A stretch of 64,000 bases of DNA, from contig NC_063452.1 in NCBI RefSeq assembly GCF_020379485.1, positions 58,053,338-58,117,337 on the forward strand, written 5' to 3'. The position numbers and the translations under genes were made by a program. Under the pieces are notes generated by a model. That model worked only from the letters and a program-made list of their open reading frames with translations, did no database searches and had not been told where the DNA came from. This DNA comes from Brassica napus (taxonomy: Eukaryota; Streptophyta; Magnoliopsida; Brassicales; Brassicaceae). Positions within the stretch are counted from its first letter, which is position 1; each line of letters begins with the position of its first letter. Of this stretch, positions 23,410-35,341 are shown in pieces.

Positions 23410-24249
23410 CTCCCCCTTGGATGCCATAACCATACAGGATCTGTAGTACGCTTCATGTTGCCTCATTAAAACCTTATCAGGAAAACCCAGTGGGACAAAA
23501 CCATGATTAAGGAAAAAGAGTACAACACGCACTACTCCCCCTGATGTGAACCTCAATGTAGGTTCTACATTCTATGCATCTTGGTGCGTGATCTTTCTTG
23601 TATATGTAGGAAGGGAGTAATCGGCCAAGTTCATTACTAAGCCGTATCTAGACCACTTCGACCTCTTAGGTCGTTTCTCATGTCTTTTGACATTGAGTGT
23701 CCCGGTAAAGCATGTGTGCTAAACAATGTGAACCATATTGTTCTCGGGGGATCACTATTGGGTCTTTGCAAATCGTGTTTGCATGTGTCCATAGTCTAAA
23801 CTTGATCGTCTACTGTTAACTCTTTACTTTGATCGGATAAACTAAGTACTTATGGACAATGTACTAGACGTGGTTATCATGAACCTGTGTCTCGATCTGG
23901 CCGATCCATGTCTGGATCATAGACCTCTTCTATACATGTCCACTACTTGTCTCATGAGTGTTCAAGATCAATGATCATTGCTGTGAGTTTATAATCTCTT
24001 ATTATGGCTTTGCGGTCGAACACTCTCATGGATGTGGACATCGATTTCTTTGCCTTAGGTAATACCATATCTATCTCGGACATTGTAGTCCTTTATCCAT
24101 CTCTTGATGGTGTCTCATGACCTCTGTTGATGTGGATTATATCACACTGAAATATATATCATTAGGTCATAGATCTCGGCTCTCACAAGCTTATGAACTA
24201 CAATACATTTGTATCCGGTTGATCTTTTGTCTCTACTAGCCCGTGATCA

Positions 24250-24400
24250 AGAAGAAGGGCTAGACGCCTTTTAGTATTAAAAGCCGGACGCGTCTAGTAG
24301 AAGAGCCAGACGTTCTTTGCTGAAGAGCCGGACGCCTTTAGACGGACAGAGTCGGACATCTTTAGTTTGAAGGGCCGGATGCTTTTGGTCGGACACCCAC
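24250..24400. repeat. AGCCGGACG tandem array
   Basis: Five units spaced about 22 bp share GAAGAGCCGGACGCCTTTAG-like sequence, with alternating fidelity. It is GC-rich compared with its surroundings. Confidence 0.7.
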
Positions 24401-25904
24401 ATAGATTTATTCTATGCCTACTAACCTCTTCTTAGGTTTAGTATAATCACAAGGAATTTCAAATATATGGACTGTATTGGATTGTCTTTTATACAACTCC
24501 AAGATCAATGATCATGCGTGATCAGTTTCTTTTACATACTATATGCAGCTGCTTTATGTTTCAGTCCATGAATCAGCTTAGGAACAAAGTTGTTCTTTCA
24601 TCTTATCCAGTGATCCATATGCTGCTTACTACATTATTTGTATCTAATTTCATTCTTATGACCATACCATTTTCAATTTTGAAAATCTGTAGCAGCATCC
24701 ACCACATAGGAGTTTATCTCCTTATAACATGTTCCTTTGATCTCTGTGAGTACCTTGTGTGACAAGCTATGATCTAATGCTGTTAAGTAGAAAGACATGA
24801 ACACTCTTAGACCTCGTGATCATGTGCCTTCTCTCACGGTTTCTTTATCTCACAAGATCCATCTATTTCACTGGTTTATCAGATGGCGTTTCTGTATATG
24901 TATATGGCCAATACGCCCATCTCTCTTTTAGATACTTTGAACCTCCACGTTTTATCTTTTCTAATCTCTATGATCTTTTATGATTGTATGAGTACTCATT
25001 CGTGGGTTCATGATCCTCGCTTATCTCTTTATGTTCAAGTGCTATAACTTTATGTATGTGTGTGTGTGTGTCGACACTTTCATGTGGTTCCATTATGTTC
25101 CAGAAATGATCCATAGATTTGAGATCTTATTATCCAGGACCTTTATTACCTAGTATCTTGGCGTCCCAGGACTACATGGTTTGGTACCTTAGATGTGTAG
25201 CTGCGCAGTCTTTTCTCAATGTCTGGTATGATTTCTCTTATAATCTCGGATCTGTATTCTATGCACCATTTTTCTATCCGATATTCCTTTATCTTATGGA
25301 ACACTTGGTCTATCTTGTATAGACTCTATAGCAACTTGATTATGTCTCTTCTAGGACATTCATTTGGTGCTAAGCTGGTTAGTCATTTCTCGGGTCAGTG
25401 TCTGGCATTTCGATTAGCTTCTCAATTAGCTAGCTTTATAATCTTTCTTTGGACGTCTTAAATTATAATCTCTAGTCCGAGGATCTTTGCCAAGACAATG
25501 ATGGTTAAAACCATTCGTACTTTTAACATTCTTAATCCAGCTTATAATCTTTCTCCTTTAATATCCGGATTCATTTGTTTTATGCAATCCGTACCTGGCC
25601 ACTATTTGATCACCCATGTTTTGGTTCTCGGTCCTTTTGATTTCGTGGAGAAAATTTTATTCTTATATATTTCCTATCCTCTTCTGAGGTTCCATCTTAG
25701 ACGGCACATGTATGTATGTGGTGGTTTATTCAAAATCTCTTAAGATTGTGTATGTCTGGTTTTATAACCCGTATTCAATCTGAGATGAGAATATCTATGC
25801 TCACTTATATGGCCTGATGCATATTATCATTCTTATACATGTCAATTCATAATGTCTCCAAGCTTATAGACATTAGAATCTTAGTCTTATAGATAATGGC
25901 TTAC

Positions 25905-26130
25905 ATGGCCGAACCTTTTATAGGTAATGGCTTGTATGCGGCCAAGCCTGCACTATACAGCCAAGTCATGGCCAAGTCGTGGCCAAACCGTTTATAGGTG
26001 ATGGTCTTTGCAACCGACCATAACATGGTCTCTTCGGCCGAGTAATGGCCTCTTCGGTTTGGCCGTTTGTATCATGGCCTCTACGACCGAGGAATGGTCT
26101 TTTATGGCCGAGTAATGACCGAGCCATATA
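25905..26130. repeat. GGCCGA/TGGCC repeat cluster
   Basis: Irregular copies of ATGGCCGAGTAATGG and TTTATAGGTAATGGCTTG recur about every 20-30 bp. The GGCC-centred words recall the GGCCGACC leader repeats of the Copia element at 3680-3910. Confidence 0.6.
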
Positions 26131-26853
26131 ACATGGTCGTAGACCATACACGAACGTGTAGTATTGATCATGGGTTTATCCTCTCTCACCCTCATGACCA
26201 TACTATAAGGTCGTGGTGCTTGGGACAATTAAGCCTAATGAGTTTCCCTTTGTGTACATGTTTCACAACGTGAGATCTTTTACGGGATAACTCTGTGCGT
26301 TTTCAATCTTTGCATCAAGTTTAGACTTTAGGATGGCTAATCCTATCATGCCATATAGTGTAAAATTTTGTGGTGTTATCTCAATATGGTTACCACATCT
26401 CTTGCCTCTTTATCATACTGATCTGTAGCATAGTTTTGATCAGTAGAGATCATAGGTATAGTCTCGACCACTTTCTTTCAAGGTCTTAGGCGTTTTTCTT
26501 CTTAAAGTCTAAAGGAACTTGTTTCCTTCCTTACCCATTGTTTCTACTTGGAAACCATACATTATAATTTCAATGGGTCACATGTTCTTTTGGGTGTGTA
26601 TAATGCCTTTTAAGGCAATGCCTTAGCCATAGTTTCTTTACTATGCTTACTATACCCATTCATGATTTCTTATTTGGTTTTATGTCCTTTAGGCAACTCT
26701 TTAAAACATTCATATGTTCAAGTAAGATCAGACAAGATAATGAATTCAAAATCAATTCTATTATATATATAAAATCGTGAAACATCAAATAGGTTTAAAA
26801 GCAAATCACAAAATCATAGACTTAAAATAAAATTATCATGTCGAGATCTTTCT

Positions 26854-27545
26854 TTAGTCAATGTATAAGCCGGCCTCACAATCTATATTTTCCCAGACGA
26901 CTTTCTTGGATTCTTCCTTATCATTTCTAGCCTCATTGGCTTCAGGAAGTCTCATCTCACTATCTCGTTGCTCAATGTATCTTTTCTGAAGTTTCTCAAA
27001 TCGACTAATAGTATCTTTAAGTTTCTGATCTCTTTGCTTGATTGCAAATAGGTATGACAATAGGTCATTATAGGTTGTGAAACCCTTAGCCTTATGTGAT
27101 AACAGTACATCCTTTGGATGGAATATGGAGTATGTTTTATATAATAAATCATCATTTGTTACCACTTCACCACATAGTTCAAGACTATAGGTGATTTTCA
27201 TTAGAGCAGAATTATATTCTTCCACGGATTCAAAATCCTGGAACTTGAGAATCTTCCAATCATTCATGGCTTTTCGCCATAATTCCATTGAGTATATGGA
27301 TTTTAGCTTTATCCAAAGATCATAAGGATCCTCAATATTTTCATACTTATTTCTTAGTTCCTCAGTGAGATGATAGCGCATAATAGTTAGGTTCTATGCT
27401 TTTCACTTTCATCATTTCCTTCAATGATACATTTTCCGAGTCCTCTAGACTTCAGGGCAGTTGAAGTGTTCATTTCCCATTCTGGATAATATCTTCCAGA
27501 GATATCTAGGACAGCATAATCCGAAGGCTCAATCTCGACATCTGA
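26854..27545 (-). pseudogene. Broken Copia gag (UBN2) in the gag-only element
   Basis: The main frame (27381-26854, 175 codons) has the UBN2 core: DPYDLWIKLKSIY, LKFQDFESVEEYNSALMK and LCGEVVTNDDLLYKTY. The N-terminal part (RYYPEWEMNTSTALKSRGLG) lies upstream in another frame, with a stop at about 27375, so a frameshift splits the gene. There is no CCHC zinc knuckle. The product would be at most a truncated capsid protein. Confidence 0.82.
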
Positions 27546-28560
27546 AATCATCAATTAATTCATGATTTAGAATTCTTGCAACTAATTTAAATAATCAGTG
27601 CATATGATTTCATAAGTCTCTCTATGATACTTTGGAGCACACGGTCATGTATTGTGATGCTTAGGCCTTACGGCTTTGCATTGTGATGCTTATACCTCAC
27701 GGCCATTATAAGATACAACGATCTTAAGGATCGGATCATGATGCAATCCGGTTTATATAACCATCCGGATACTAGGCCACACGATCACTTTGATATTCAC
27801 TAAGCCACACGGCTTTTAATCAATCAAGGGCAAAAGGCCGCAAGTATGGACAATGTATTAGGCTACACGGCCATATACAAAAAGGGATCTAGATGCATTC
27901 AATCCCATTTCTTAGTTGCATATCTATTAGGTTTTAAAATTAAATAATCTAGCAACCTAACTCTCATTCAATACGTAAATTCTTTAAATCAATCTTTCAA
28001 GCTTTAAGTAATGAGAGATTTAAGGTTTCAAGGCCTTTAGGAATTGTAAAATTCGAGATTAGGGTTTTAGTTTAAACAAGATTCAGATTCAAGTTTTAAA
28101 ACAATCCTAATCATAGCTCTAGGCGATCAATCAAACACTCAAGTTTCAAATCAAAATTAAAATCAATTTTTCTAAAATTAGGGTTTTAGGGGATTTCGAA
28201 AACTTTGATCTTTGATCAAGGGGATTTGATTTGAGATTCAAAAACCTTTAAGGTTCTGATTTTAATTGATCAATGGATAAATCTCGTTCTTAGGTTTAGA
28301 TCGAACTTATAGAGCTTCGATTTACTCATAGGGGATTGATCTATTTAACCTATGGCTTTTAGTTTTAGAGATTATCTTTTAGGGTTTCAATCTTTACAAA
28401 ACAACCAGGTTCGATTCATGTTCTCAGAATTAGGATTACCTTTGTTTTGCAGATTGTAGAAACCGGACCTCCAAGATGAATGGATGAACCTCGGACGCGA
28501 GCTGCGACGTGGACGCGAGCTCTCTTCTTCCTATCGGGTCTCGAGTCGAGACGGACGCTT

Positions 28561-28650
28561 GCAGTCGGGGTCGCGAGATGAGGCTGAGACGGACGCGTGC
28601 AGTCGGGGTCGCGGGATGAGGCTGAGACGAACGCGTGCATTCGGGGTCGC
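28561..28650. repeat. 38-bp GC-rich tandem repeat in the leader
   Basis: Two full units (28561-28598, 28599-28636) and a partial third share GTCGGGGTCGCG, GATGAGGCTGAGAC and GACGCGTGC. They lie in the long, unusually GC-rich leader between the primer-binding site and gag. Open frames covering them on both strands are a composition effect. Confidence 0.75.
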
Positions 28651-29099
28651 GTTGCCGAGAGCTATCGCGAGCTTGTTTTTTCTCTCGGACGGTTGCGTCT
28701 GGTCGGGGATTTTGTCTGAGTTGGACGCAAGCTGAGCTGAGGCTGAGGACGTTGATCACGGACATGGAACGTCTGAAGCTGAGCTTGATCGGAGTTGAGC
28801 TTGATCGGAGTTTGCAAGCCAGAACGCAAGCAAGAACAATTTAGGGTTCTTCGGGATTAGGGTTCCAAAAGATCAAGACGGCACCGCGTATTGTTTATGC
28901 GAGTGTGGGCGCGTCTGAGATCGGATCGACGAACGGTTTGCGATGATAGATTCGTCTCGTCAAGAGCTTCAACTTGATATGTAGCTCGTCGTCTGGTTCC
29001 TCAGGGTTTGAGAGATAGATCGATCTTAAGTTGCGCATGATTTAGGGTTTATGTGCGACGGATTTTAGGTTAGGTTTTGTCTCAGGGTTTTGGAGTCTA

Positions 29100-29113
29100 T
29101 CGTGCTGATAACG
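29100..29113 (-). other. Primer-binding site identical to that at 3961
   Basis: TCGTGCTGATAACG on the plus strand directly abuts the 5' LTR. It is the same 14-mer in the same position as in the Copia element at the left edge, although the LTRs differ. Shared priming supports mobilisation of this element by Copia-type proteins. Confidence 0.65.
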
Positions 29114-29458
29114 TGTTGTAAATAGAGAGTTTTAGAGTCTGAATATTTTTCTGTTATTATTAATGATCAAAGGAGTTCATTTATATAAGGATTACAAGAT
29201 GAAGATAAATGAAAAGTATCCAAAAACCTAAACTCATTAGAATTAGGAAAACTAATAATACATAATAATGAAAAGATTACATCTACTAGTAAAAGAAAAG
29301 GGTTTCCTTTTCTCCAAGCTTTGTGGCCGTTTTTCTCTCTCTTAAAGTCGGCTCTCTCTCTCCTCTCTCTAGGTTTCGGCCATCTCTCCATCTTCTAGGT
29401 ATTGGGCCGGTCTTACACCGGATCTGGTTAATGGCAATCCACTCCATGATTTATAACT
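29114..29458 (-). repeat. 5' LTR of the gag-only element
   Basis: It is 345 bp and pairs with 23065-23409. The terminal base adjoining the target site is T instead of A. It is the copy nearest VDAC3, but its transcription would point away from that gene. Confidence 0.9.
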
Positions 29459-29778
29459 AAAGATAACTTTGGGGAAGAAGTAAAAAATATAAGAGAAGCC
29501 GGCCTGTGTGCCACGCAATGAAAATGGAAGAATGGACGAGGAGATAAATGAATAAAATTACTTGGTGAGTGGAGAATAAACTATTCAACGGTTGTAAAAA
29601 AGGGAAACCGACCAAGTAGTATAGATCCAACGGCTGAAATATTTTTGCTTGATAAAGAGGAAAAAAAAAGAGATATATAGGGTTTTCTTCTTCCTCATTT
29701 TAACCAGAAAAGAAAGAAAAGCCATTACTTCTCTGCTTCTCTCGTCTTCTTCCATCACAACTTCTTCAAGAAACAATC
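29459..29778 (+). promoter_or_regulatory. VDAC3 proximal promoter and 5' UTR
   Basis: Only 320 bp separate the LTR element from the VDAC3 start codon. A GATATATAGGG TATA-like box lies near 29670, followed by a TAGGGTTTTCTTCTTCC stretch containing a telo-box-like AGGGTTT, common in plant housekeeping promoters. The 5' UTR is CT-rich. Confidence 0.6.
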
Positions 29779-31250
29779 ATGGGTAAAGGTCCAGGACTCT
29801 ACACCGAGATCGGCAAAAAGGCCAGAGGTATGATGAATAAACAATCATGTTTATTCGTTAATCTTCTTGTTTATGAGCCTGCTACTGTTTCGTTTATCCT
29901 TAGATTTAATCGAATCTGTTTTTTTTTTTGTGTATAATTATGAATGGGTCACTCGTTGTTTTAGCTGTTTTTGAGTTTTCTTGGCGGATCTGGAAAATGT
30001 CAACCGATCTATATATAGTGTTTCGATTGTAGGATGAGTTTTTGAATTTGTTGCCTTGGATTGTATTGTAGATCTTCTCTACAAGGACTACCAAGGAGAC
30101 CAGAAGCTCAGTATCACCACTTACTCTTCAACCGGTGTTGTAAGTCATTCTTGTCTTTATCTGTCTGTTCATCATCACTGTCGGAATAAAGCTTTGAGCT
30201 TTATGTGATGTTGATTAGTCTTTGTTATAAAAAAGTCAGAGACTTTATGTGTGTTGTGATGATTTTTTTTTTGTAGTCAATCACTACAAGTGGAACAAAC
30301 AAGGGAGATTTGTTTGTGGGTGATGTAGCTACCCAAGTCAAGAACAAGAACTTCACTGCTGATATCAAAGTTGCCTCTGATTCTTCTGTAAGCATTTACT
30401 TAACACCATCATCACATAGCTATTATTAGAGAGATTTTCTTTGACCATTTCTCCGTGTATATACTTTCAGATCCTGACCACTTTCACCTATGATGAGGCT
30501 ACCCCTGGATTGAAGACAATCGTTAGCGCCAAGGTGCCTGATCAAAAATCCGCCAAGGTAAATTTAAATAATTTTCATTTATTAGTTTATTAAATAGTTT
30601 TGTTATTTATGAATCTTTATAACAAAACAATTGTTTTGTTTGTTTTGTTCTCAGGTTGAGCTCCAGTATCTGCACCCACACGCAGGTATCTGCACCAGCG
30701 TTGGATTGACAGCTAACCCCGTTGTCAATTTCTCCGGTGTGATTGGAACCAGTGTCTTGGCTCTTGGTACCGATGTCTCCTTCGACACCGAATCTGGCAA
30801 CTTCAAACATTTTAATGCTGGTGTGAGCTTCACCAAGGATGATTTGATTGCTTCTCTTACTCTGTAAGTGCCTCCTCCACTACCAGTCCTACTTTCTATT
30901 TTTGGGGTTTGATCTTTCTTGAATTGTTTTTTTTTTTGTAAAGGAATGACAAAGGTGAGAAATTGAATGCATCGTACTACCACATAGTGAACCCGTTGAA
31001 GAACACGGTGGTTGGAGCTGAGGTGAGCCATAACTTGAAGAGCCAGGTGAACTCGATAACCGTGGGTACTCAGCACGCTCTTGACCCACTGACCACAGTG
31101 AAGGCGCGCGTGAACAATGCGGGTATAGCCAACGCGCTGATCCAGCACGAGTGGCGTCCAAAGTCGTTCATCACCATCTCTGGAGAGGTTGACTCTAAGG
31201 CGATCGAGAAGAGTGCCAAGGTTGGGTTTGCTCTCGCTCTCAAGCCTTGA
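29779..31250 (+). CDS. VDAC3: Voltage-dependent anion channel, VDAC3 type
   Basis: Six exons (29779-29827, 30072-30139, 30277-30387, 30471-30557, 30655-30863, 30944-31250) splice in phase to 276 residues, the usual VDAC length. The protein begins [19 protein letters not shown], the typical N-terminal helix, and continues as alternating beta strands of a 19-strand barrel to GFALALKP at the end. It forms the main metabolite and ion pore of the mitochondrial outer membrane. Its place between PIN8 and a PBL34-type kinase gene matches At5g15090. Its last exon is duplicated at 45156-45463. A gag-only LTR element is inserted just upstream. Confidence 0.95.
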
Positions 31251-31911
31251 GAATGAGAAGAACCTCCAATGTCTTCTTAATCTTTTGGAACTAATCTCCT
31301 GTCTGGTTTTTTTTCTTTTTAAAATTGTTCATTTGTTTTCTTTTTCTACAAAATAAGAAGAAAAAAAAAATACTATGAAAGGATCTTCTTTGAAGATGAA
31401 CCATATAAGTCTCTTTCTTGATTATTTGCCTCTCTAGTTTTTTTTTTTTTTTTTAATGTTCTGCTAAAAATACTCTGTTCCACTCGATTTGATTTTCGAG
31501 TTCTTTAGTGGAGTTTCTGAGAGGTTCTTTACTCGCCTGAGATTTGATTTTGTGTTTCAGTCCATTACTTTTGTTTTTCTTTGCATATGCTCTGGCATCT
31601 CTGTCCAAGTTCAATATATTCGAATCTATTAAGAAAATATTCTTCGCACTTATTATTTCTCAACAGTTGTGTTTGAGATTTTTTTTGTAATTTTTTTAAT
31701 AGTGCAATAAGCTTAACCCACTTAGAAATATGAGTTTGTAATTTCTCTTGGTCACATTTACCATATGTCAAAGGAAGATTAGTTCAGTAATGAAGTGTTG
31801 AATCAGATAGCACATCACAATTGGATTCACCGTGTTTTCGTCGTTTTTACATTCATCGATTGAAAGAGAGTTTACCTTAACATCGGTTAAAAAAACGTAA
31901 AAAGCCTCGAA
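31251..31911. other. VDAC3 3' flank
   Basis: T-rich 3' flank. Parts (31377-31560) are clearly homologous to 45575-45770 downstream of the VDAC3 exon copy, showing that the duplication extended through this spacer. No additional gene was seen. Confidence 0.7.
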
Positions 31912-32428
31912 TATTTAGGCTTTTTGTTTGTTGTCCACGCACGGGACCGCTATGTAGTTTGCTCCTTGTAGGTTTTGGAGAAGGAATCTGATGTCTATAA
32001 GGCGAGGAACCATGTTGACCATGAGGACTAGACAGTGTCCGAAACACAGGTTGTGGTTGACCCTTTCTTGATCCAAACCCGTTTCCTCCCTGAGATCCAT
32101 GAGGACTAGACAGTGTCCGAACACGGGTTGTGGTTGCCGACCTGACCCGTTTTTCAAACGCTCGGCTTGCATTGTCTGGAAGTAGTAAGAAGAGCTCGCC
32201 ATGTCTTTAAGATGCGGAATTGGTTTGAGCGCTTCAACAACATCACTCATCTTTGGCCTTTAACAAAAGTTCAATAAAGAAACAGATCAACAAAACATTG
32301 AATATTTCAAAATGATAGCACCAATGAGGGACACTCACCGGTCATTACATACTCAGGAGCAGCGTAACCATATGTACCCATAACACGAGTAGAAACATGT
32401 GTTTTGCCTTCACCAGGAGCATCTTTGG

Positions 32429-32928
32429 TGACTTTAAGTTTCGTTTGAAATTTTGCGGCAGTGTGGTGACTTTCTGTGCAGGTATTTATGGTGGTGGTGG
32501 TGAAATCAACTCGTCTTCTGCAATGTTTGAGGCGGGATAGTGGTGTGTACAGTATGGTTTCTTGGAGCTCTTCTCGGTAAGGGTACTTGAAACCTTCACT
32601 ACTATTTACCGTCTAGCGCTTAAAGGACAGAAATGGTTATAAGTTATGAGGAGTTTCTCAGAAACTAGCTAAACTAGCAGGCGACTCGAGGAATTCCGGC
32701 ATCCGAGATAATGAGGAGAACCTCACATTCTTGGGGTCATCGCTAATGGTCGAGAACAGCAACTGAGTCCTAAAGATGCTTAGAGCTGAATAGTGGAACG
32801 TGTCGGTTTGAGTGGTGGGCGAAACGAGGATGAAATAGGCTAAATTGAAAAATTTTGGTCAAATCATGCTTGTAACCGGATCTGAATCCCGATTCTCGGG
32901 TTGAATATTTTTTTTTATCTAAAAAAAA
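32429..32928 (+). mobile_element. Poly(A)-tailed retroposon in kinase pseudogene
   Basis: This 500-bp insertion sits between two copies of a 14-bp duplication, AGGAGCATCTTTGG (32415-32428 and 32929-32942), and ends in a run of A. Long target duplications plus a 3' A tail indicate LINE-type reverse transcription. The intact paralogue (around 48640-48660) shows the uninterrupted site. I saw no coding frame or tRNA-like A/B boxes, so it may be a truncated LINE tail, a SINE of other origin, or a retroposed transcript. Confidence 0.75.
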
Positions 32929-33122
32929 AGGAGCATCTTTGGCAAGTCCAAAATCAGATAGTTTCGCATTGTAGTCCTGAAAAAAAAATGTGAATTTTCT
33001 AAAAATATGAAAAAGTGTTATCATGTTGATGGATAGGAGTAAAGAAAGATACAAACTGAATCAAGTAAAATGTTTGAAGTTTTGAAATCTCGATAGATAA
33101 CAGGCTTCGAAGCCTCTTCATG

Positions 33123-34910
33123 CAGTCCCGGCTCTTAACTATTACGGCATAGGCAATTGCCATGGATTTATAGGTCCAAAACCATTATTAGTATTATTGT
33201 AAAGGTCTAATTTATTTTGTTAAATTATCAAAAAGGTCCATAATTTATTAAATTTACTTTATTTATAAAAGACAAAATAACAAAAAATCTGTACACTCCA
33301 TTACCAAACTTTCAGATTGACAAATGGAAAAAAAAAACTCTGTGAGCCGTTAGCAACGCAAAACACAAACCAAAAATTATTTTCTATTCATTGGATCTTT
33401 AGTGAAATCCCTTCATCTTTAGAAGAATTGATACTTTTTATTTGTTTCAGGCTATATAACTTACTAGGTGATTTTCCCGTATTTATGCACGGGTATAAAT
33501 ATTTATAAAATAAATATACTATAATAATTGATTGTTATTTATTTTAATTTTAAATTAATTATATTTGTATGTAAAAATCAACTATAATATTTTTATTTTA
33601 AATATATTAAAATTATGATTAATTTCCTTATTTAAATTTACGTTGGTAACTTAAGATATATTGTGCTTATAATGAAAATAAAATAAACTAAATGGTCGGA
33701 TTCTAAATTACGTAAATTAATATAACAATAATATTCTACAGTCTCATGCATATATATAAACTTTACAAAAGAACTAAATTATAAAAGTTGGTTAATATTT
33801 TATTTTTATTTGTTATATGTTTTGAGTTTTCCTAAAATTTACATTTATAAAATAAATTATTATTATAAAATATATATTCATATTGTAGTTAAACCTATGA
33901 TTTTAGATATAAGTTGGGTTAGTCAAGTCACTCATGTTGTGAGTATACTGAGTTACATATATTATTTAAATTCAAACTAAAGTATAATTATTTTTTATTA
34001 TAATTAAGTAAAATGAAATTAATTTTATTTATCGTTTAAATGTGCATGTAATTTCATGATATTTATCAAAATTGTGTGATAGTATTTTAAAATCATACTA
34101 ATATATAAGTAAAATATAATTTATAGATTTTTTTGTTGTAATTGAAAGATATTATAGTCAACTAAATATATGAAAAATAAATAAAAAATTCCAATAATAC
34201 TAATTATAAACTATTTTTAGTCAATTAAACATATATCAGTTTATGTTATTTAATTATTTTTATGTAATCATCTAAGAAAATAGATAGATATATAAAAATT
34301 ATTTATATTACTCTGAAAATATATATTTTTGTATTGTTTAAAATTATCTTTTAAAGAAATTATATTTTTTCTAATATCAAGATTATGTGTGTGAATGTTG
34401 TTTTATGAAATCACATTATATGCAAATATATATTTTCATTTAAGAAAATATAGATATAAAGAAATATTTTATTACTTCAAAAGTATATTTTATGTTATTT
34501 AAAAATATTTTTTAAGTGGAATATTTCTACTTTGTAAACTTTCCTTTTTCATGAAATCATATTATATATAAATATATTTTCGTTTTCCAATTTGTTTTTT
34601 AAACTTTATAAATGTTTTATTTTTTATTATATATGTTATTTGGAAAATTTTAAAAAGGAAAAAGGAAACTAAATAAAAAATTCAATAATAGTATTTAAGT
34701 GTAATATTTTTAATTCATTAAGGGTATCAGTGTAATCAACTATCGCGAAAATTAACGTGAGTGCATCACATAAGAAACTGACTTCTCGAATAATATTATT
34801 GAGATTTTCGTTCAATTTAACGAAAAACAAGGAAAAAACAAAAAAAAAATTATAAAAAGGTCCATTCTTTAAGTTTCGCAAATGCTACTAAATTGGTTAA
34901 GAGGGGCCTG
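33123..34910. mobile_element. Non-autonomous hAT element (1.8 kb)
   Basis: It begins CAGTCCCGGCTCTTAAC and its other end, read inward, is CAGGCCCCTCTTAACC: imperfect hAT-type inverted ends. An exact 8-bp duplication TCTTCATG flanks it (33115-33122 and 34911-34918). The intact kinase exon 4 at 48830-48850 shows a single TCTTCATG, the empty site. No transposase is present; much of the interior is a Helitron. Confidence 0.88.
33464..34692 (-). mobile_element. Helitron nested in the hAT element
   Basis: On the minus strand the 3' end reads CCCGT-loop-ACGGG, then AAAATCACCTAG, next to host T (33463 is A on the plus strand). The 5' end is less clear; TACTATTATTGAATTT near 34692 resembles Helitron starts but lacks the TC. 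The interior is AT-rich and noncoding. It sits wholly inside the hAT element, so it was either carried in with it or inserted later. Confidence 0.55.
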
Positions 34911-35115
34911 TCTTCATGGAGGAAACTGAGACCTTTTGCAGCTCCTACTGAAACTTGTGGTTAGAGTTTTATAGTAATCAAGAGATTCCAGCTCATATAT
35001 GTTTTTCCGAGAACATACGTTTTTTTTTTACATTTTTTTTATGAATAATCTCCCTTGATTTTGTTAGACATCGTTTTAGACAATTAGAAATATCTTTTTG
35101 TTTGATTAATAATAT

Positions 35116-35118
<3 letters not shown>

Positions 35119-35173
<55 letters not shown>
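35119..35173. repeat. (TA)n microsatellite
   Basis: About 27 uninterrupted TA units lie between the kinase pseudogene breakpoint and the MATH gene. The tract is likely variable in length. Confidence 0.95.
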
Positions 35174-35176
<3 letters not shown>

Positions 35177-35341
35177 TTTGGGATATATGATAAAAAGGAA
35201 GAAGTTTGATTAAAAAAGGAAGAAGTATGATGAATATATGCTGTAAAATTTTGTTATCCTCCTCCTATATATAGGAGTATAATGCATGAATTGGAAACAT
35301 ACAAGAAATCAAAACAAGCCTTTTCGATCAATATTTTACAG

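Larger units (their letters stand above)
23410..26853. other. Non-coding interior of the LTR element
   Basis: This 3.4 kb lies where pol would be expected. No long open frame occurs on the element strand and no Copia pol motif was seen. It holds a short array at 24250-24400 (five copies of AGCCGGACG-type words about 22 bp apart) and a GGCCGAGTAATGGCC-type array at 25905-26130. Confidence 0.7.
23065..29458 (-). mobile_element. Complete LTR element with gag only (TR-GAG-like Copia)
   Basis: Two 345-bp LTRs (23065-23409 and 29114-29458) differ at about 15 sites, roughly 96% identical. The element is flanked by an AAAGA duplication (23060-23064 and 29459-29463). A purine tract, AAGGGGGAG on the minus strand, abuts the 3' LTR and a primer-binding site abuts the 5' LTR, so the element reads right to left. 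The 5.7-kb interior contains one broken Copia-type gag and no protease, integrase or reverse transcriptase frame on either strand. It probably depended on proteins from an autonomous relative. Confidence 0.88.
31912..34956 (-). pseudogene. Kinase pseudogene, 3' part of a PBL34 copy
   Basis: This matches exons 4-6 of the intact kinase gene at 47679-49985. Exon 6 lost about 254 bp covering the kinase C-lobe; the junction (about 32264) has CCT microhomology shared by both original ends. Exon 5 is split by a 500-bp retroposon (32429-32928). Exon 4 is split by a hAT element (33123-34910). Similarity stops at about 34956 within exon 4, so exons 1-3 with the ATP-binding lobe were never included or were lost. 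It cannot encode a kinase. Confidence 0.9.

Noticed and set aside
24508..25743. Plus-strand open frames inside the LTR element
   Set aside because: They are antisense to the element, short, and lack domains.
28416..28844. Several overlapping open frames on both strands
   Set aside because: They result from the GC-rich 38-bp repeats in the LTR element leader; no domain is recognisable.
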